Assembly (NCBI RefSeq): GCF_029543105.1
Contig: NZ_JARQXB010000002.1
Location: 292,712-356,711 of the forward strand
DNA: 64,000 nt
Direction of reading: 5' to 3'
DNA from: Stenotrophomonas sp. HITSZ_GD
GTDB lineage: Bacteria; Pseudomonadota; Gammaproteobacteria; Xanthomonadales; Xanthomonadaceae
How positions within the stretch are numbered: position 1 is the first letter of the stretch; each line of letters opens with the position of its first letter. Position numbers and translations under genes: made by a program. The notes under the pieces are model-generated. The model did not search any database. It had not been told where the DNA came from and was given only the letters and a program-made list of their open reading frames with translations. Shown here piece by piece: positions 34,811 through 43,627 of this stretch.

Positions 34811-37192
34811 ATGCATTCGCCCCACGAACCTCATCACCCCACGGGCCCTTCCCATGCTGGCGGCCACGGCGGTGGCGACCCTGGCGCGTCGCTGCGCGAT
34901 CCCGTGTGCGGCATGCGCGTCACGACGGAATCGAAGCATCGCGTCGCACATGAGGGCCAGGCTTATTACTTCTGCAGCGCCGGATGCGCGGCCAAGTTCC
35001 AGGCGGCGCCCGCGCGTTATCTGCACCGCGATGGCCACGCCGATGGACATGCCGCTGCGATGCCGACGCCGCCCGCGCCGGCCGGCACGATCTACACCTG
35101 CCCCATGCATCCGGAGATCCGGCAGGACCATCCAGGCACCTGTCCCAAGTGCGGCATGGCGCTGGAGCCGGAAATGCCGAGCCTGGAGGAGGACGACAAC
35201 CCCGAGCTGCGCGATTTCTCGCGCCGTTTCTGGTGGACGCTGCCGCTGTCGCTGGTGGTGATGTTGCTGGCCATGTTCGGCCATCGCCTGCACCTGATGG
35301 ACATGGCGACGCAGAGCTGGGTCGAACTGTTGCTGACGCTGCCGGTGGTGCTGTGGGCCGGTGCGCCTTTCTTCCAGCGCGGCTGGCAATCAGTGGTCCA
35401 CCGCAGCCCCAACATGTGGACGCTCATCAGCCTGGGGACCGGGGCGGCGTTCGTCTACAGCGTGGTAGCCACGGTGGCCCCCGGCGTATTCCCCGCCTCC
35501 TTCGTGTCGATGGGCCGGGTGAACGTGTACTTCGAAGCGGCGGCGGTGATCATCTCGCTCACGCTGCTTGGCCAGTTGCTCGAACTGCGCGCGCGGGCGC
35601 AGACCTCGGCGGCCATCCGCGCACTGCTCGGGCTGGCGCCGAAGACCGCGCGGCGTGTGCGCGAAGACGGCCAGGAGGAAGACGTGCCGCTGGCCGGCGT
35701 CCGGGTCGGCGACCGCCTGCGGGTGCGGCCCGGCGAGAAGATCCCCACCGATGGCCGCGTGCTGGAAGGCCAGAGCGCGGTGGACGAGTCCATGCTCACC
35801 GGCGAACCGGTGCCGCTGACCAAACGTCCCGGTGATGCGCTGATCGGCGCCACGCTCAATACCAGCGGCGCGCTGTTGATGCGCAGCGAGCGCGTCGGCG
35901 CGGACACGGTGCTCTCGCAGATCGTACAGATGGTGGCGCAGGCGCAGCGCTCGCGCGCGCCGATGCAGCGCATGGCCGATGGCGTGGCCGGCGTATTCGT
36001 ACTGGCGGTGGCCGCCGCGGCGCTGCTGACATTCCTCGCATGGGGCCTGTTCGGTCCATCGCAGGGCTGGGTATTCGGCCTGGTCAACGCGGTGGCGGTA
36101 CTGATCATCGCCTGCCCTTGCGCATTGGGGTTGGCGACGCCGATGTCCATCATGGTGGCGACCGGTCGCGGCGCCACGCTGGGCATCCTGTTTCGCGATG
36201 CGGCGGCCATCGAGAACCTGCGCCGCGTCGATACGCTGCTCGTCGACAAGACCGGCACGCTCACCGAGGGCCGCCCGGCGTTCGAGCGCGTGGTACCGGC
36301 CACGGGCTTCGATGCCGAGACCGTGCTGCGGCTCGCCGCCAGCCTCGACCAAGGCAGCGAGCATCCGCTGGCCGCGGCCATCGTCGCGCAGGCACGCGCG
36401 CAGGGGCTGGGCCTGTCGAGGGTCGAAGACTTCGAATCCGCTTCCGGCATCGGCGTACGCGGCCGCGTGGAAGGCCACGCGCTGGCACTGGGCAATGGGG
36501 TGCTGATGGCGCAGGTGGGCGTGGACGTGGCGCCGTTGTCGGAACAAGCGGAAGCGTTGCGCGGACAAGGCGCCAGCGTGATGCACCTGGCCGTGGACGG
36601 CGCGCTCGCCGGACTGCTGGCGGTGGCCGACCCCATCAAGCCCAGCACGCCCGAGGCGCTGGCTACGTTGCATGCCGCCGGCCTGCGCGTGGTGATGGCC
36701 ACCGGCGACGGCCAGACCACCGCGCGTGCGGTGGCCGCGCGGTTGGGCATCGACGAGGTGCACGGCGAAGTGAAGCCGCAGGACAAGCTCGCGTTGGTCG
36801 AACGCTTGCAGCGCGAAGGCCACGTGGTGGCGATGGCCGGCGACGGCATCAACGACGCGCCGGCCCTGGCCCGCGCCGACGTCGGCATCGCGATGGGCAC
36901 CGGCACGGATGTGGCGATGAACAGCGCGCAGGTCACGCTGGTGAAGGGCGACCTGCGCGGCATCGCGGTGGCGCGCGGCCTGTCGCAGGCCACCGTGGCG
37001 AACATGCGGCAGAACCTGGGCTTCGCGCTGGTCTACAACGGCCTGGGCGTGCCGCTGGCCGCCGGCGTGTTGTATCCGCTGACCGGCTGGCTGCTGTCGC
37101 CGATGTTCGCGGCGTTGGCGATGAGCCTGAGTTCGGCCTCGGCGGTGGGCAATGCGCTGCGGCTGCGGCACCAGCGCTTGCCAGGGGCGTAA
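34811..37192 (+). CDS. Copper/silver-type P1B ATPase with YHS and heavy-metal-binding domains
   Basis: 793 residues from ATG at 34811 with AGGAG 6 nt upstream. Order: His-rich start ([18 protein letters not shown]), YHS domain with DPVCGM and [11 protein letters not shown] (about 30-72), heavy-metal-binding domain [22 protein letters not shown] (about 95-118), then the P-type ATPase: membrane CPCALG at about 434, phosphorylation site DKTGT at about 479, SEHPLAAA, and GDGINDAP at about 677. The CPC motif and domain set indicate export of Cu(I)/Ag(I), as in CopA/SilP-like pumps. No MerR regulator or copper chaperone is adjacent, and the HMA domain is absent. Confidence 0.92.
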   Translation: MHSPHEPHHPTGPSHAGGHGGGDPGASLRDPVCGMRVTTESKHRVAHEGQAYYFCSAGCAAKFQAAPARYLHRDGHADGHAAAMPTPPAPAGTIYTCPMHPEIRQDHPGTCPKCGMALEPEMPSLEEDDNPELRDFSRRFWWTLPLSLVVMLLAMFGHRLHLMDMATQSWVELLLTLPVVLWAGAPFFQRGWQSVVHRSPNMWTLISLGTGAAFVYSVVATVAPGVFPASFVSMGRVNVYFEAAAVIISLTLLGQLLELRARAQTSAAIRALLGLAPKTARRVREDGQEEDVPLAGVRVGDRLRVRPGEKIPTDGRVLEGQSAVDESMLTGEPVPLTKRPGDALIGATLNTSGALLMRSERVGADTVLSQIVQMVAQAQRSRAPMQRMADGVAGVFVLAVAAAALLTFLAWGLFGPSQGWVFGLVNAVAVLIIACPCALGLATPMSIMVATGRGATLGILFRDAAAIENLRRVDTLLVDKTGTLTEGRPAFERVVPATGFDAETVLRLAASLDQGSEHPLAAAIVAQARAQGLGLSRVEDFESASGIGVRGRVEGHALALGNGVLMAQVGVDVAPLSEQAEALRGQGASVMHLAVDGALAGLLAVADPIKPSTPEALATLHAAGLRVVMATGDGQTTARAVAARLGIDEVHGEVKPQDKLALVERLQREGHVVAMAGDGINDAPALARADVGIAMGTGTDVAMNSAQVTLVKGDLRGIAVARGLSQATVANMRQNLGFALVYNGLGVPLAAGVLYPLTGWLLSPMFAALAMSLSSASAVGNALRLRHQRLPGA

Positions 37193-37235
37193 CGCGCGCG
37201 GCCGCCCTGCACCCGGTTTGGATTGGCCGACTCAG

Positions 37236-37297
37236 TGTAGGAGCGGCTTCAGCCGCGACCCTGCAACCTCGCGGTCGCGGCTGAAGCCGCTCCTACA
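37236..37297. repeat. REPIN: inverted pair of GGAGCGGCTTCAGCCGCG repeats
   Basis: Two 25-nt REP-like units in inverted order, TGTAGGAGCGGCTTCAGCC... (37236-37260) and its exact reverse complement (37273-37297), separated by 12 bp. Each unit is itself a short palindrome around GGCTTCAGCC. It lies between convergent genes, with AAAAAATAC after it, so it may also act as a bidirectional terminator. Partial copies occur at 52396 and 63820. Confidence 0.88.
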
Positions 37298-37333
37298 AAA
37301 AATACAGCGGCGTCCCCGCAACGCAGCGCGCCC

Positions 37334-40300
37334 TCAATCCCGCTTGCGCTCCGCGCGCCGCACCGACGACGGCACGTCGATCTCCACGTGCGCCGGCACC
37401 GCATGGAGGCGCAGCTCGCCGTTCTCCCACACCGCCGGCTCGCCATTGACCTTCGCATCGCCCGGCTTTCCGCTGTACGGCCATGCCAGCACCAGGCCAC
37501 CGGCCGGCGGGGTGATGCCGGCGGGCACGTCAAGCACCAGCTGGCGGTCGCTGCGCTGCAATCGATAACCCAGGCGGCCATGCGGCGTGCGCAGGTCGCC
37601 GATCGACACGCCCTGCCCTTCGAACCAGCGCGTGGGCAGCCCGGCGGCCAGCACGATGCTGTCATCCACCTCGCGCCCGTAGGCGAACATGTCCAGCACC
37701 GAACGCACGAAATCCGACGCCACCCAGGCATGCGGCAGGTCGCCGACGAAGAACGGCTTGCGCGGCGTATGCGAGACCACCTCGGCCCACTGGTTCCAGG
37801 GCTGCGGCGCGCGGTCCTTGAAGAAGAACGACACCGCATCCCACGCGCGGTCGCGCCAGCCCAGGCGCACGAAGGCGGCGACATTGCGCCACTCGTAGGG
37901 CGTGTAGTCCTTCCACGGGCGGCTGCCGTCGCGGCGCTGCACGAACTCGTTCCAGTAGCGCTGGAAGGTGTTGTCCAGCAGGTCGGCCGGCAGCCGGCCC
38001 TGCTCGCCGCCCGGCGCCAGCGCGATGGTGGTCGAGGTGGCATCGAAATCGCCCAGCTCGGCCGAGCCCGGCAGGAAGTCGATGCCATGCTGGCGCACGG
38101 CCGCCTGCAACGAGGCGGCCAGGTCGCCGCGGAACTCGTCGCGCGCGCCGGCCATCAGCGGCAGTTCGTCGGCCTTGCCGAGCGTGCCGGCGATCTCCGC
38201 CGCGTCCTTATAGCCGCGCAGCGCCCAGAAGTTGTCCCAGTACGAGTGCATCGGCTTGGCCGAATAGCCCTCGTGGCTGATCGACACCGGCATCATGCCG
38301 TAGAAGGCCGGGTTGCGCATGAAGTTCTCTTCGGTGCGCTCGCTGGCGCGCAGCTGCTCCATGTAGTTGAACGCGCCCAGCACGTGCGGCCACATCTCGT
38401 CCAGGAAGGCGCGATCGCCGGTGTAGCGGTAGTACTCGGCGATGTTGTAGATCAGCTCGCCGTGGCTGTCGTTCTCCGGCACCGGGTCGCTGCCGCGGTC
38501 GTCCACGCAGCACGGCACCATGCCGTTCTCGAACTGGAACGGGGCGAACCACGCCACGTAATCGCGCACCACGTCCTCGCGGCCCAGGCGCAGCAGCCCT
38601 TCGGAGATCATCGCGCCGTCGCGGATCCAGCTGCGCGCATAGGAGCGCGTGCCCGGCTGCAGGCGCGGGCCGTTGCGCGAGATCAGCATGTGCGCCAGCG
38701 CCGTGCGCAGCGTATCCACCACCGGCTTGCCCTCGCCCGGCACCTCGAAGCGCACGCGGTCCAGGCGGTCGCGCCAGCCCTGCGCCACCTGCTGCTGCGC
38801 GCGCTCGGCATCGAAACCGGCAGGCAGCGCGGCCGCGCCAGTCTGCGGCACCACCACCGCCACCTCGCGCATCTCGCCCGGTGCCAGGTGCCAGCGATAC
38901 ACCAGCGCGCCGGAGGCCAGGCCGGTGTCGTCCTTGACCTGGCGCGTCTGCGGCAGCTGCGCCCTGGACAACTGCTTGACCGCCATGCCGCTGTCGAACG
39001 CGGTGACGAACGCGGCATCCGGCGCCTGGGCGGCAAAGACGCGCGGCTTGCCGTTCACGCTTACCTGCCCGCCGTCCACCGCCATCTGCTCGATGCGGCT
39101 GATGCCGCCGACGGTATTGAGGAACTGCGTCGGCGGGTTGACCTGGAACGGGCGCACCGCCAGTGCCAGGCTGAAGTCGCGCGCCTCCTTGCCGGTGTTG
39201 CGCAGCTGGTAGCGCGCCACCAGTTGCGACTGCGCCGGCGTGCCCTGCACGAAGGCGGTCACGCGCAGGTCGAGCTGGTCGTGGTGCCACTGCACGCTGG
39301 GAATCGGCAGGTAGTCGTCCTGCAGGCTCTGCTCGGCGCTCACATCGGCCCAGCTCACCCACTTGCCGCCGCTGAGCACGAACGGCTCCAGGCTGAAGCC
39401 GCCCTTGCCGACCTCCACCGCGCCGTCCTCGCCGATCAACCCTTGCTCGGTGCCGCCATCCAGGCCGATCAACGTCCAGTACGGCTGCTCGCCGCTGTAC
39501 GCACGCGGGAACGCGCCGCGCGGCGAGAGCGCGGCCACCGAGGCGATGAAGTCGTTCGGCGTAGCCGCCCACGCCAGCGGCTTGAGGGTGATCTCGCGGA
39601 TGCCGTAGCGCCAGTTGGGGCCGTTCTTCAGGTCGAACCGCAGGTAGCGCGCTTCGGTGTCGGGCAGCGCGAGGAAGTCGGTGCCGCCGGCGCCGGCCAC
39701 CACACTGCGCAGCGGCTTCCAGCTGCGGCCGTCGATGGAGCCGCGCACGTCGTATTGCGAGGCTTCCAGCCCGGGAATCCAGTCGACGATGGCGCCGCCG
39801 AACTCGCGCACCTTGCCCAGGTCCAGCGTCACGGTCTGGGTTTTCACCCCGCCGCTGAGCCAGAACGTGTCCGTCTTGCCGTCGGCGATGCGCTGTTCGA
39901 GCGCCGGCGCGGTGTCGGCGATGGCGCTGGCGTGCAGCGGCGAGTTGTCCGGCGGCGGCAGCGCGGTGAGCGCCAGGCGGTCCAGGCATACCGTGCCCTT
40001 GCCGCCGACCTTGTTGTAGATGGTGAACTCGATGCTCGCGCTGCGCTTGAGCGTCGGGTCGAGCTCCGGACCCCAGGCCTTGCTGATCTGGCGCTTGCGC
40101 CACGTCTGCGGCGTCCAGTTCTTCGGGAAGGCGAAGCCGGGCTGGTTGACCCACCACACGTTGTCGCCGCTGGCATCGATCAGCTTGAACTGCAGGTCGT
40201 TGGCCGGCGAATCGCCCCGCAGGTTGAAACTGAACTGGTAGTTGTCCGGATACTGGATCGGCAGCTCGCGGCGGATGCCGACATAGCCGGACACCCCGTT

Positions 40301-40513
40301 GAAGTTGTAGTCCAGGCACAGCGCCTTGCCGCCGCCAGGCACGCTCACCGGCCGCAGCGAACCGCTCACCTGGTTGGAGACCACCAGCTTCCACGGCGCG
40401 ATGTCGTCGAAATCGTCGAGCACCTTGGCGTCCTGCGCACTGGCGTGCAGCGACAGGCCGGCGCACAGCGCCAGCAACATGCGGATCGGAAAGCGGTGCT
40501 TGATCGAAGCCAT
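37334..40513 (-). CDS. Secreted discoidin-domain six-hairpin glycosidase-like protein
   Basis: 1059 residues from ATG at 40513, giving a signal peptide with KHRFPIR followed by MLLALCAGLSLHASAQ. After a beta-sandwich region (carbohydrate-binding-like, about 30-200), a discoidin/F5-8 type C domain is suggested by LDLGKVREFGGAIVDW and YDVRGSIDGRSWKPLRS...ARYLRFD. The C-terminal half resembles an (alpha/alpha)6 glycosidase: SYARSWIRDGAMISEGLLRLG, VPENDSHGELIYNIAEYYRYTGD, YSAKPMHSYWDNFWALRGY. Exact GH family not assigned. It is the last gene of the ABC-transporter operon, so it probably releases or trims the glycan that the transporter imports. Confidence 0.8.
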   Translation of the reverse strand: MASIKHRFPIRMLLALCAGLSLHASAQDAKVLDDFDDIAPWKLVVSNQVSGSLRPVSVPGGGKALCLDYNFNGVSGYVGIRRELPIQYPDNYQFSFNLRGDSPANDLQFKLIDASGDNVWWVNQPGFAFPKNWTPQTWRKRQISKAWGPELDPTLKRSASIEFTIYNKVGGKGTVCLDRLALTALPPPDNSPLHASAIADTAPALEQRIADGKTDTFWLSGGVKTQTVTLDLGKVREFGGAIVDWIPGLEASQYDVRGSIDGRSWKPLRSVVAGAGGTDFLALPDTEARYLRFDLKNGPNWRYGIREITLKPLAWAATPNDFIASVAALSPRGAFPRAYSGEQPYWTLIGLDGGTEQGLIGEDGAVEVGKGGFSLEPFVLSGGKWVSWADVSAEQSLQDDYLPIPSVQWHHDQLDLRVTAFVQGTPAQSQLVARYQLRNTGKEARDFSLALAVRPFQVNPPTQFLNTVGGISRIEQMAVDGGQVSVNGKPRVFAAQAPDAAFVTAFDSGMAVKQLSRAQLPQTRQVKDDTGLASGALVYRWHLAPGEMREVAVVVPQTGAAALPAGFDAERAQQQVAQGWRDRLDRVRFEVPGEGKPVVDTLRTALAHMLISRNGPRLQPGTRSYARSWIRDGAMISEGLLRLGREDVVRDYVAWFAPFQFENGMVPCCVDDRGSDPVPENDSHGELIYNIAEYYRYTGDRAFLDEMWPHVLGAFNYMEQLRASERTEENFMRNPAFYGMMPVSISHEGYSAKPMHSYWDNFWALRGYKDAAEIAGTLGKADELPLMAGARDEFRGDLAASLQAAVRQHGIDFLPGSAELGDFDATSTTIALAPGGEQGRLPADLLDNTFQRYWNEFVQRRDGSRPWKDYTPYEWRNVAAFVRLGWRDRAWDAVSFFFKDRAPQPWNQWAEVVSHTPRKPFFVGDLPHAWVASDFVRSVLDMFAYGREVDDSIVLAAGLPTRWFEGQGVSIGDLRTPHGRLGYRLQRSDRQLVLDVPAGITPPAGGLVLAWPYSGKPGDAKVNGEPAVWENGELRLHAVPAHVEIDVPSSVRRAERKRD

Positions 40514-40615
40514 GGGGTCTCTGGAACGTTGGAACAAAGTGGAAACAGCGTGCGGCCGCCGCGCCGGCGCCACGCGCGGCGCAACCGGCGGCCGGCTGCC
40601 CGGCCGCGCGAGGAT

Positions 40616-41452
40616 TCAGCCCTTCACGCTACCCAGCAACAAGCCCTGGATGTAGTAGCGCTGCAGGGCCAGGAACAGCAGCAGCACCGGGATCACCGTG
40701 ATCACCGCGCCGGCCATCATCAATTCCACGTCCATGATGTGCTCGCGCGACAGCGAGGCCAGCGCCACCGGCAGCGTGTAGTGCTCCTGGTCGGTCAGCA
40801 CGATCAGCGGCCACATGAAGTCGTTCCAGGCGCCCATGAAGGTGAAGATGGTCAGCGTCACCAGCACCGGCTTGAGCATCGGCAGCACGATCTGGAAGAA
40901 GATGCGCAGCTCGCTGGCACCGTCGATGCGCGCGGCCTCCAGCAATTCGTCAGGAATGCTGCGCGCGTACTGCCGCACCAAGAAGATGCCGAACACCGTG
41001 GCCAGCGCCGGCAGGATCACCCCGCCGAAGCTGTTGACCAGGTGCAACTGCTTCATCAGCAGGAACAGCGGCAGCATCGCCACCTGCGCCGGGATCACCA
41101 GCGCGGCCAGCAGGATCTGGAAGATCCGCTCGCGGCCCACGAAGCGCAGCTTGGCGAAGGCGTAGCCCGCCAGCGTGTTGACCAGCAACGAGCCCAGCGT
41201 GATCGCCAGCGAGACGCCCAGCGAGTTGGCAAAGTGACTGGCCATGCCGGTACGTTCGAACAGCTCGTGGTAGTTGGCGGTCGTCCACCGGGACGGCAGC
41301 AACGGCGGCGGGAACGTACTGGCCTCACCCGTGGGCATGAACGACACCGAGGCCATCCACAGCAGCGGGCCCAGCGCGATCAGCGCCAGCAGCAGCAACC
41401 CGCCGTTGACCAGCACGGCGTTCCAGCGCGATTGACCGATTTCCCGGCTCAT
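40616..41452 (-). CDS. Carbohydrate ABC transporter permease, MalG type
   Basis: 278 residues, six predicted helices. The EAA loop contacting the ATPase reads ELLEAARIDGASELRIFFQIVLP (about residues 175-197). CUT1-family inner-membrane permease, second of a pair: it overlaps the MalF-type gene by 4 bp. It ends in YIQGLLLGSVKG, a common MalG-family C-terminus. Partner ATPase is not in the operon. Confidence 0.93.
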   Translation of the reverse strand: MSREIGQSRWNAVLVNGGLLLLALIALGPLLWMASVSFMPTGEASTFPPPLLPSRWTTANYHELFERTGMASHFANSLGVSLAITLGSLLVNTLAGYAFAKLRFVGRERIFQILLAALVIPAQVAMLPLFLLMKQLHLVNSFGGVILPALATVFGIFLVRQYARSIPDELLEAARIDGASELRIFFQIVLPMLKPVLVTLTIFTFMGAWNDFMWPLIVLTDQEHYTLPVALASLSREHIMDVELMMAGAVITVIPVLLLFLALQRYYIQGLLLGSVKG

Positions 41453-42330
41453 ACCAGATCCTTCTTGCGGCCGAAGCGCAACATCACCGTGGTCACCGCC
41501 AGGATGATCAGGAACAACAGGAACGCCACGGCCGACGCGCGGCCGAGGTTCCACCACTTGAAGCCTTCCTCGAACATGAAATACAGCACGCTGACCGTGC
41601 TCTGCAGCGGGTCGCCGCGCGTCATCACGTAGGGCTCGGCGAACAACTGGAAGTAGCCGGACACCGTGATCACCCCCACCACCATCAGCACCGGGCCGAG
41701 CATCGGCAAGGTGATGTGCAGGAACTGCTTCCACTTCGAGGCGCCGTCGATGCGCGCGGCCTCGTACAAATCCTGCGGGATGCCCTGCAGGCCGGCCAGG
41801 AAGATCACCATGTTGTAGCCGAAGTTCTTCCACACGGCGAACAGCATGATGGTCGGCATCGCCCAGCGCGGGTCACCGAGGAAATCGACCGGCGAGATGC
41901 CCAGCTGCCCGAGACCCCAGTTCACCAGGCCGTACTTGACGTGGAACAGGTAGCGCCAGATCACCGCCACCGCGACCAGCGTGGTCACCACCGGGGCGAA
42001 CAGCGCGGTGCGGAACAGCGCGCGCAAGCGCGCGGCCGGGGCGTTGAGCAGCATGGCCGCGCCCAGCGAGACGGCGATGGACATCGGCACGCCGAGCAGC
42101 ACGAAGTACGTGGTGTTCCACAACGACTTCCAGAACAGCGGCGTCTGCAGCAGGTCCACGTAGTTGCCCAGGCCGACGAAGCGCAGGTGGCTGCTGTCGG
42201 CCAGCGCGTAGAGGTCGAAGTCGGTGAGGCTGAGCACCAGCGCGGCCAGCACCGGCACGCCGAAGAACATGCCCAGCACCAGCAGCGCGGGCGCGGTGAA
42301 GACCCAACCGGCGAGCGAAGGCCGCTTCAT
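41449..42330 (-). CDS. Carbohydrate ABC transporter permease, MalF type
   Basis: 293 residues. Opening helix WVFTAPALLVLGMFFGVPVLAALVLSL is typical for CUT1 permeases, and the EAA loop DLYEAARIDGASKWKQFLHITLPML is present near residue 205. It forms the heterodimeric channel with the downstream MalG-type protein. 4-bp overlaps with both the binding-protein gene upstream and the permease gene downstream indicate a tightly coupled operon. Confidence 0.93.
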   Translation of the reverse strand: MKRPSLAGWVFTAPALLVLGMFFGVPVLAALVLSLTDFDLYALADSSHLRFVGLGNYVDLLQTPLFWKSLWNTTYFVLLGVPMSIAVSLGAAMLLNAPAARLRALFRTALFAPVVTTLVAVAVIWRYLFHVKYGLVNWGLGQLGISPVDFLGDPRWAMPTIMLFAVWKNFGYNMVIFLAGLQGIPQDLYEAARIDGASKWKQFLHITLPMLGPVLMVVGVITVSGYFQLFAEPYVMTRGDPLQSTVSVLYFMFEEGFKWWNLGRASAVAFLLFLIILAVTTVMLRFGRKKDLV

Positions 42331-43619
42331 GGCGCGGCCTGCGCCGGCGTGGCGGCCTGGGGATGCTGCTGCGCCCAGATCCAGCGCCGCTTGGCGAGAA
42401 TGTCATCCACGCGCTTGTCCAGCTCCTGCACCGCGTTCTCCTGGCTCTCGCCGCCGCGCACCACCCGTTCGGTCACCAGCCGCATCTCCTGCACGATGCG
42501 CTCCCACTCCAGCACCTTGGGCGTGGCCTTGACGCGTTCGAGCTGGTCCCCGAACGCGCGCGCCAGCGGGTCCTGCTGGAGCGAGGGATACTGCCAGGTG
42601 CTGCGACGCGGCGGCAGGTCGCCGATGATGGCGTGGAAGCGTGCCTGCTGCTGCGGGCGCGAGAGGAATTCGATCAATTTCCACGCCGCATCCTTGTGCT
42701 GGGACTGGCGCAGGATCACCAGGCTGGCGCCGCCGGCGATGCCCGCGCCCGGGCCGTTCGGGCCGGGCAGCGGCATGGTGCCCCACTTGCCCTCCATGCC
42801 CGGCGGCTGGCGCAGGCGGAATTCGCGCACGTTCCAGGGCCCGGACAGATAGAAGGCGAACGAGCCGTTGAAGAACTCGTACCAGACGTTGGAGATCTGG
42901 GTTTCGGACACCTTCTGCGCCCAGCCCTGTTCGTACATGTTGGCGTAGAACGCCAGCGCCTTGCGGAAACCGGGGCTGCGGAAGTTGCCGTAGTTGTCGT
43001 GGTCGCGCAGCAGCGGGTCGTCCTGCTGCAGCGCGAAGGACAGCTGCTGCTCGAATTCGTTGAGCGGCATCATGATGGCGTAGCGCTGCGGGCCGACGTG
43101 CCGCTTCACCGCGGCCAATGCCTGCTCGAACTCGGCCCAGGTCTGCGGGGTGCGGGTCACCCCGGATTCGGCCAGCAGGTCCTTGCGGTAGAACAGCAAG
43201 CGCGTATCGACGTACCAGGGCACGCCATACAGCGTGCCGTCGACGATATTGGTGTCCCACACGCCGGGGAAGTAGTCCGCCGGGTCCACCACGTTCGAGC
43301 GATCGATGTACCGTTGCAGCGGCTCGAGCGCATCGAGCATGGCGAACTCGGGCAGCCAGGTGTTGCCCAGCTGGCACACGTCCGGCAAGCCATCGGCGGC
43401 GAAGGCGGTCAGCAGCTTTTCGTGCGCGGCGGTCATCGGGATGTTCTGCACATCCACGTGGATGCCGGGGTTCTCCTTCTCGAAGTCGGCCACCAGTTCG
43501 GTGACCACCTCCGCCTCGCGGCCCATTGCCCAGAAGCGCACGGTCTCGCCTTGCGGCGCGCGCGCGCAGCCGCCCAGGCCGGCGGCCAGCAGCAGCGCCG
43601 CGAGGACGTGTCGGCTCAT
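42327..43619 (-). CDS. Sugar ABC transporter substrate-binding lipoprotein
   Basis: 430 residues from ATG at 43619. Signal peptide MSRHVLAALLLAAGLGGC with lipobox LGGC (Cys18) indicates a lipoprotein. The body is a family 1 extracellular binding protein: ELVADFEKENPGIHVDVQNIPM, VCQLGNTWLPEFA, GVPWYVDTRLLFYRKDLL and FFNGSFAFYLSGPWNV are characteristic. It delivers an oligosaccharide to the two permeases. Ligand unknown; the GH144-like gene 8 bp upstream makes a beta-glucan fragment such as a sophoro-oligosaccharide a reasonable guess. Confidence 0.92.
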   Translation of the reverse strand: MSRHVLAALLLAAGLGGCARAPQGETVRFWAMGREAEVVTELVADFEKENPGIHVDVQNIPMTAAHEKLLTAFAADGLPDVCQLGNTWLPEFAMLDALEPLQRYIDRSNVVDPADYFPGVWDTNIVDGTLYGVPWYVDTRLLFYRKDLLAESGVTRTPQTWAEFEQALAAVKRHVGPQRYAIMMPLNEFEQQLSFALQQDDPLLRDHDNYGNFRSPGFRKALAFYANMYEQGWAQKVSETQISNVWYEFFNGSFAFYLSGPWNVREFRLRQPPGMEGKWGTMPLPGPNGPGAGIAGGASLVILRQSQHKDAAWKLIEFLSRPQQQARFHAIIGDLPPRRSTWQYPSLQQDPLARAFGDQLERVKATPKVLEWERIVQEMRLVTERVVRGGESQENAVQELDKRVDDILAKRRWIWAQQHPQAATPAQAAP

Positions 43620-43627
43620 GCGCGGAC

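Noticed and set aside
37388..41632. Very long plus-strand open frame (about 1,400 codons) opposite the glycosidase and permease genes
   Set aside because: It is His/Arg/Gln/Ala-rich antisense of well-supported genes, as expected in high-GC DNA, and has no recognisable domain.
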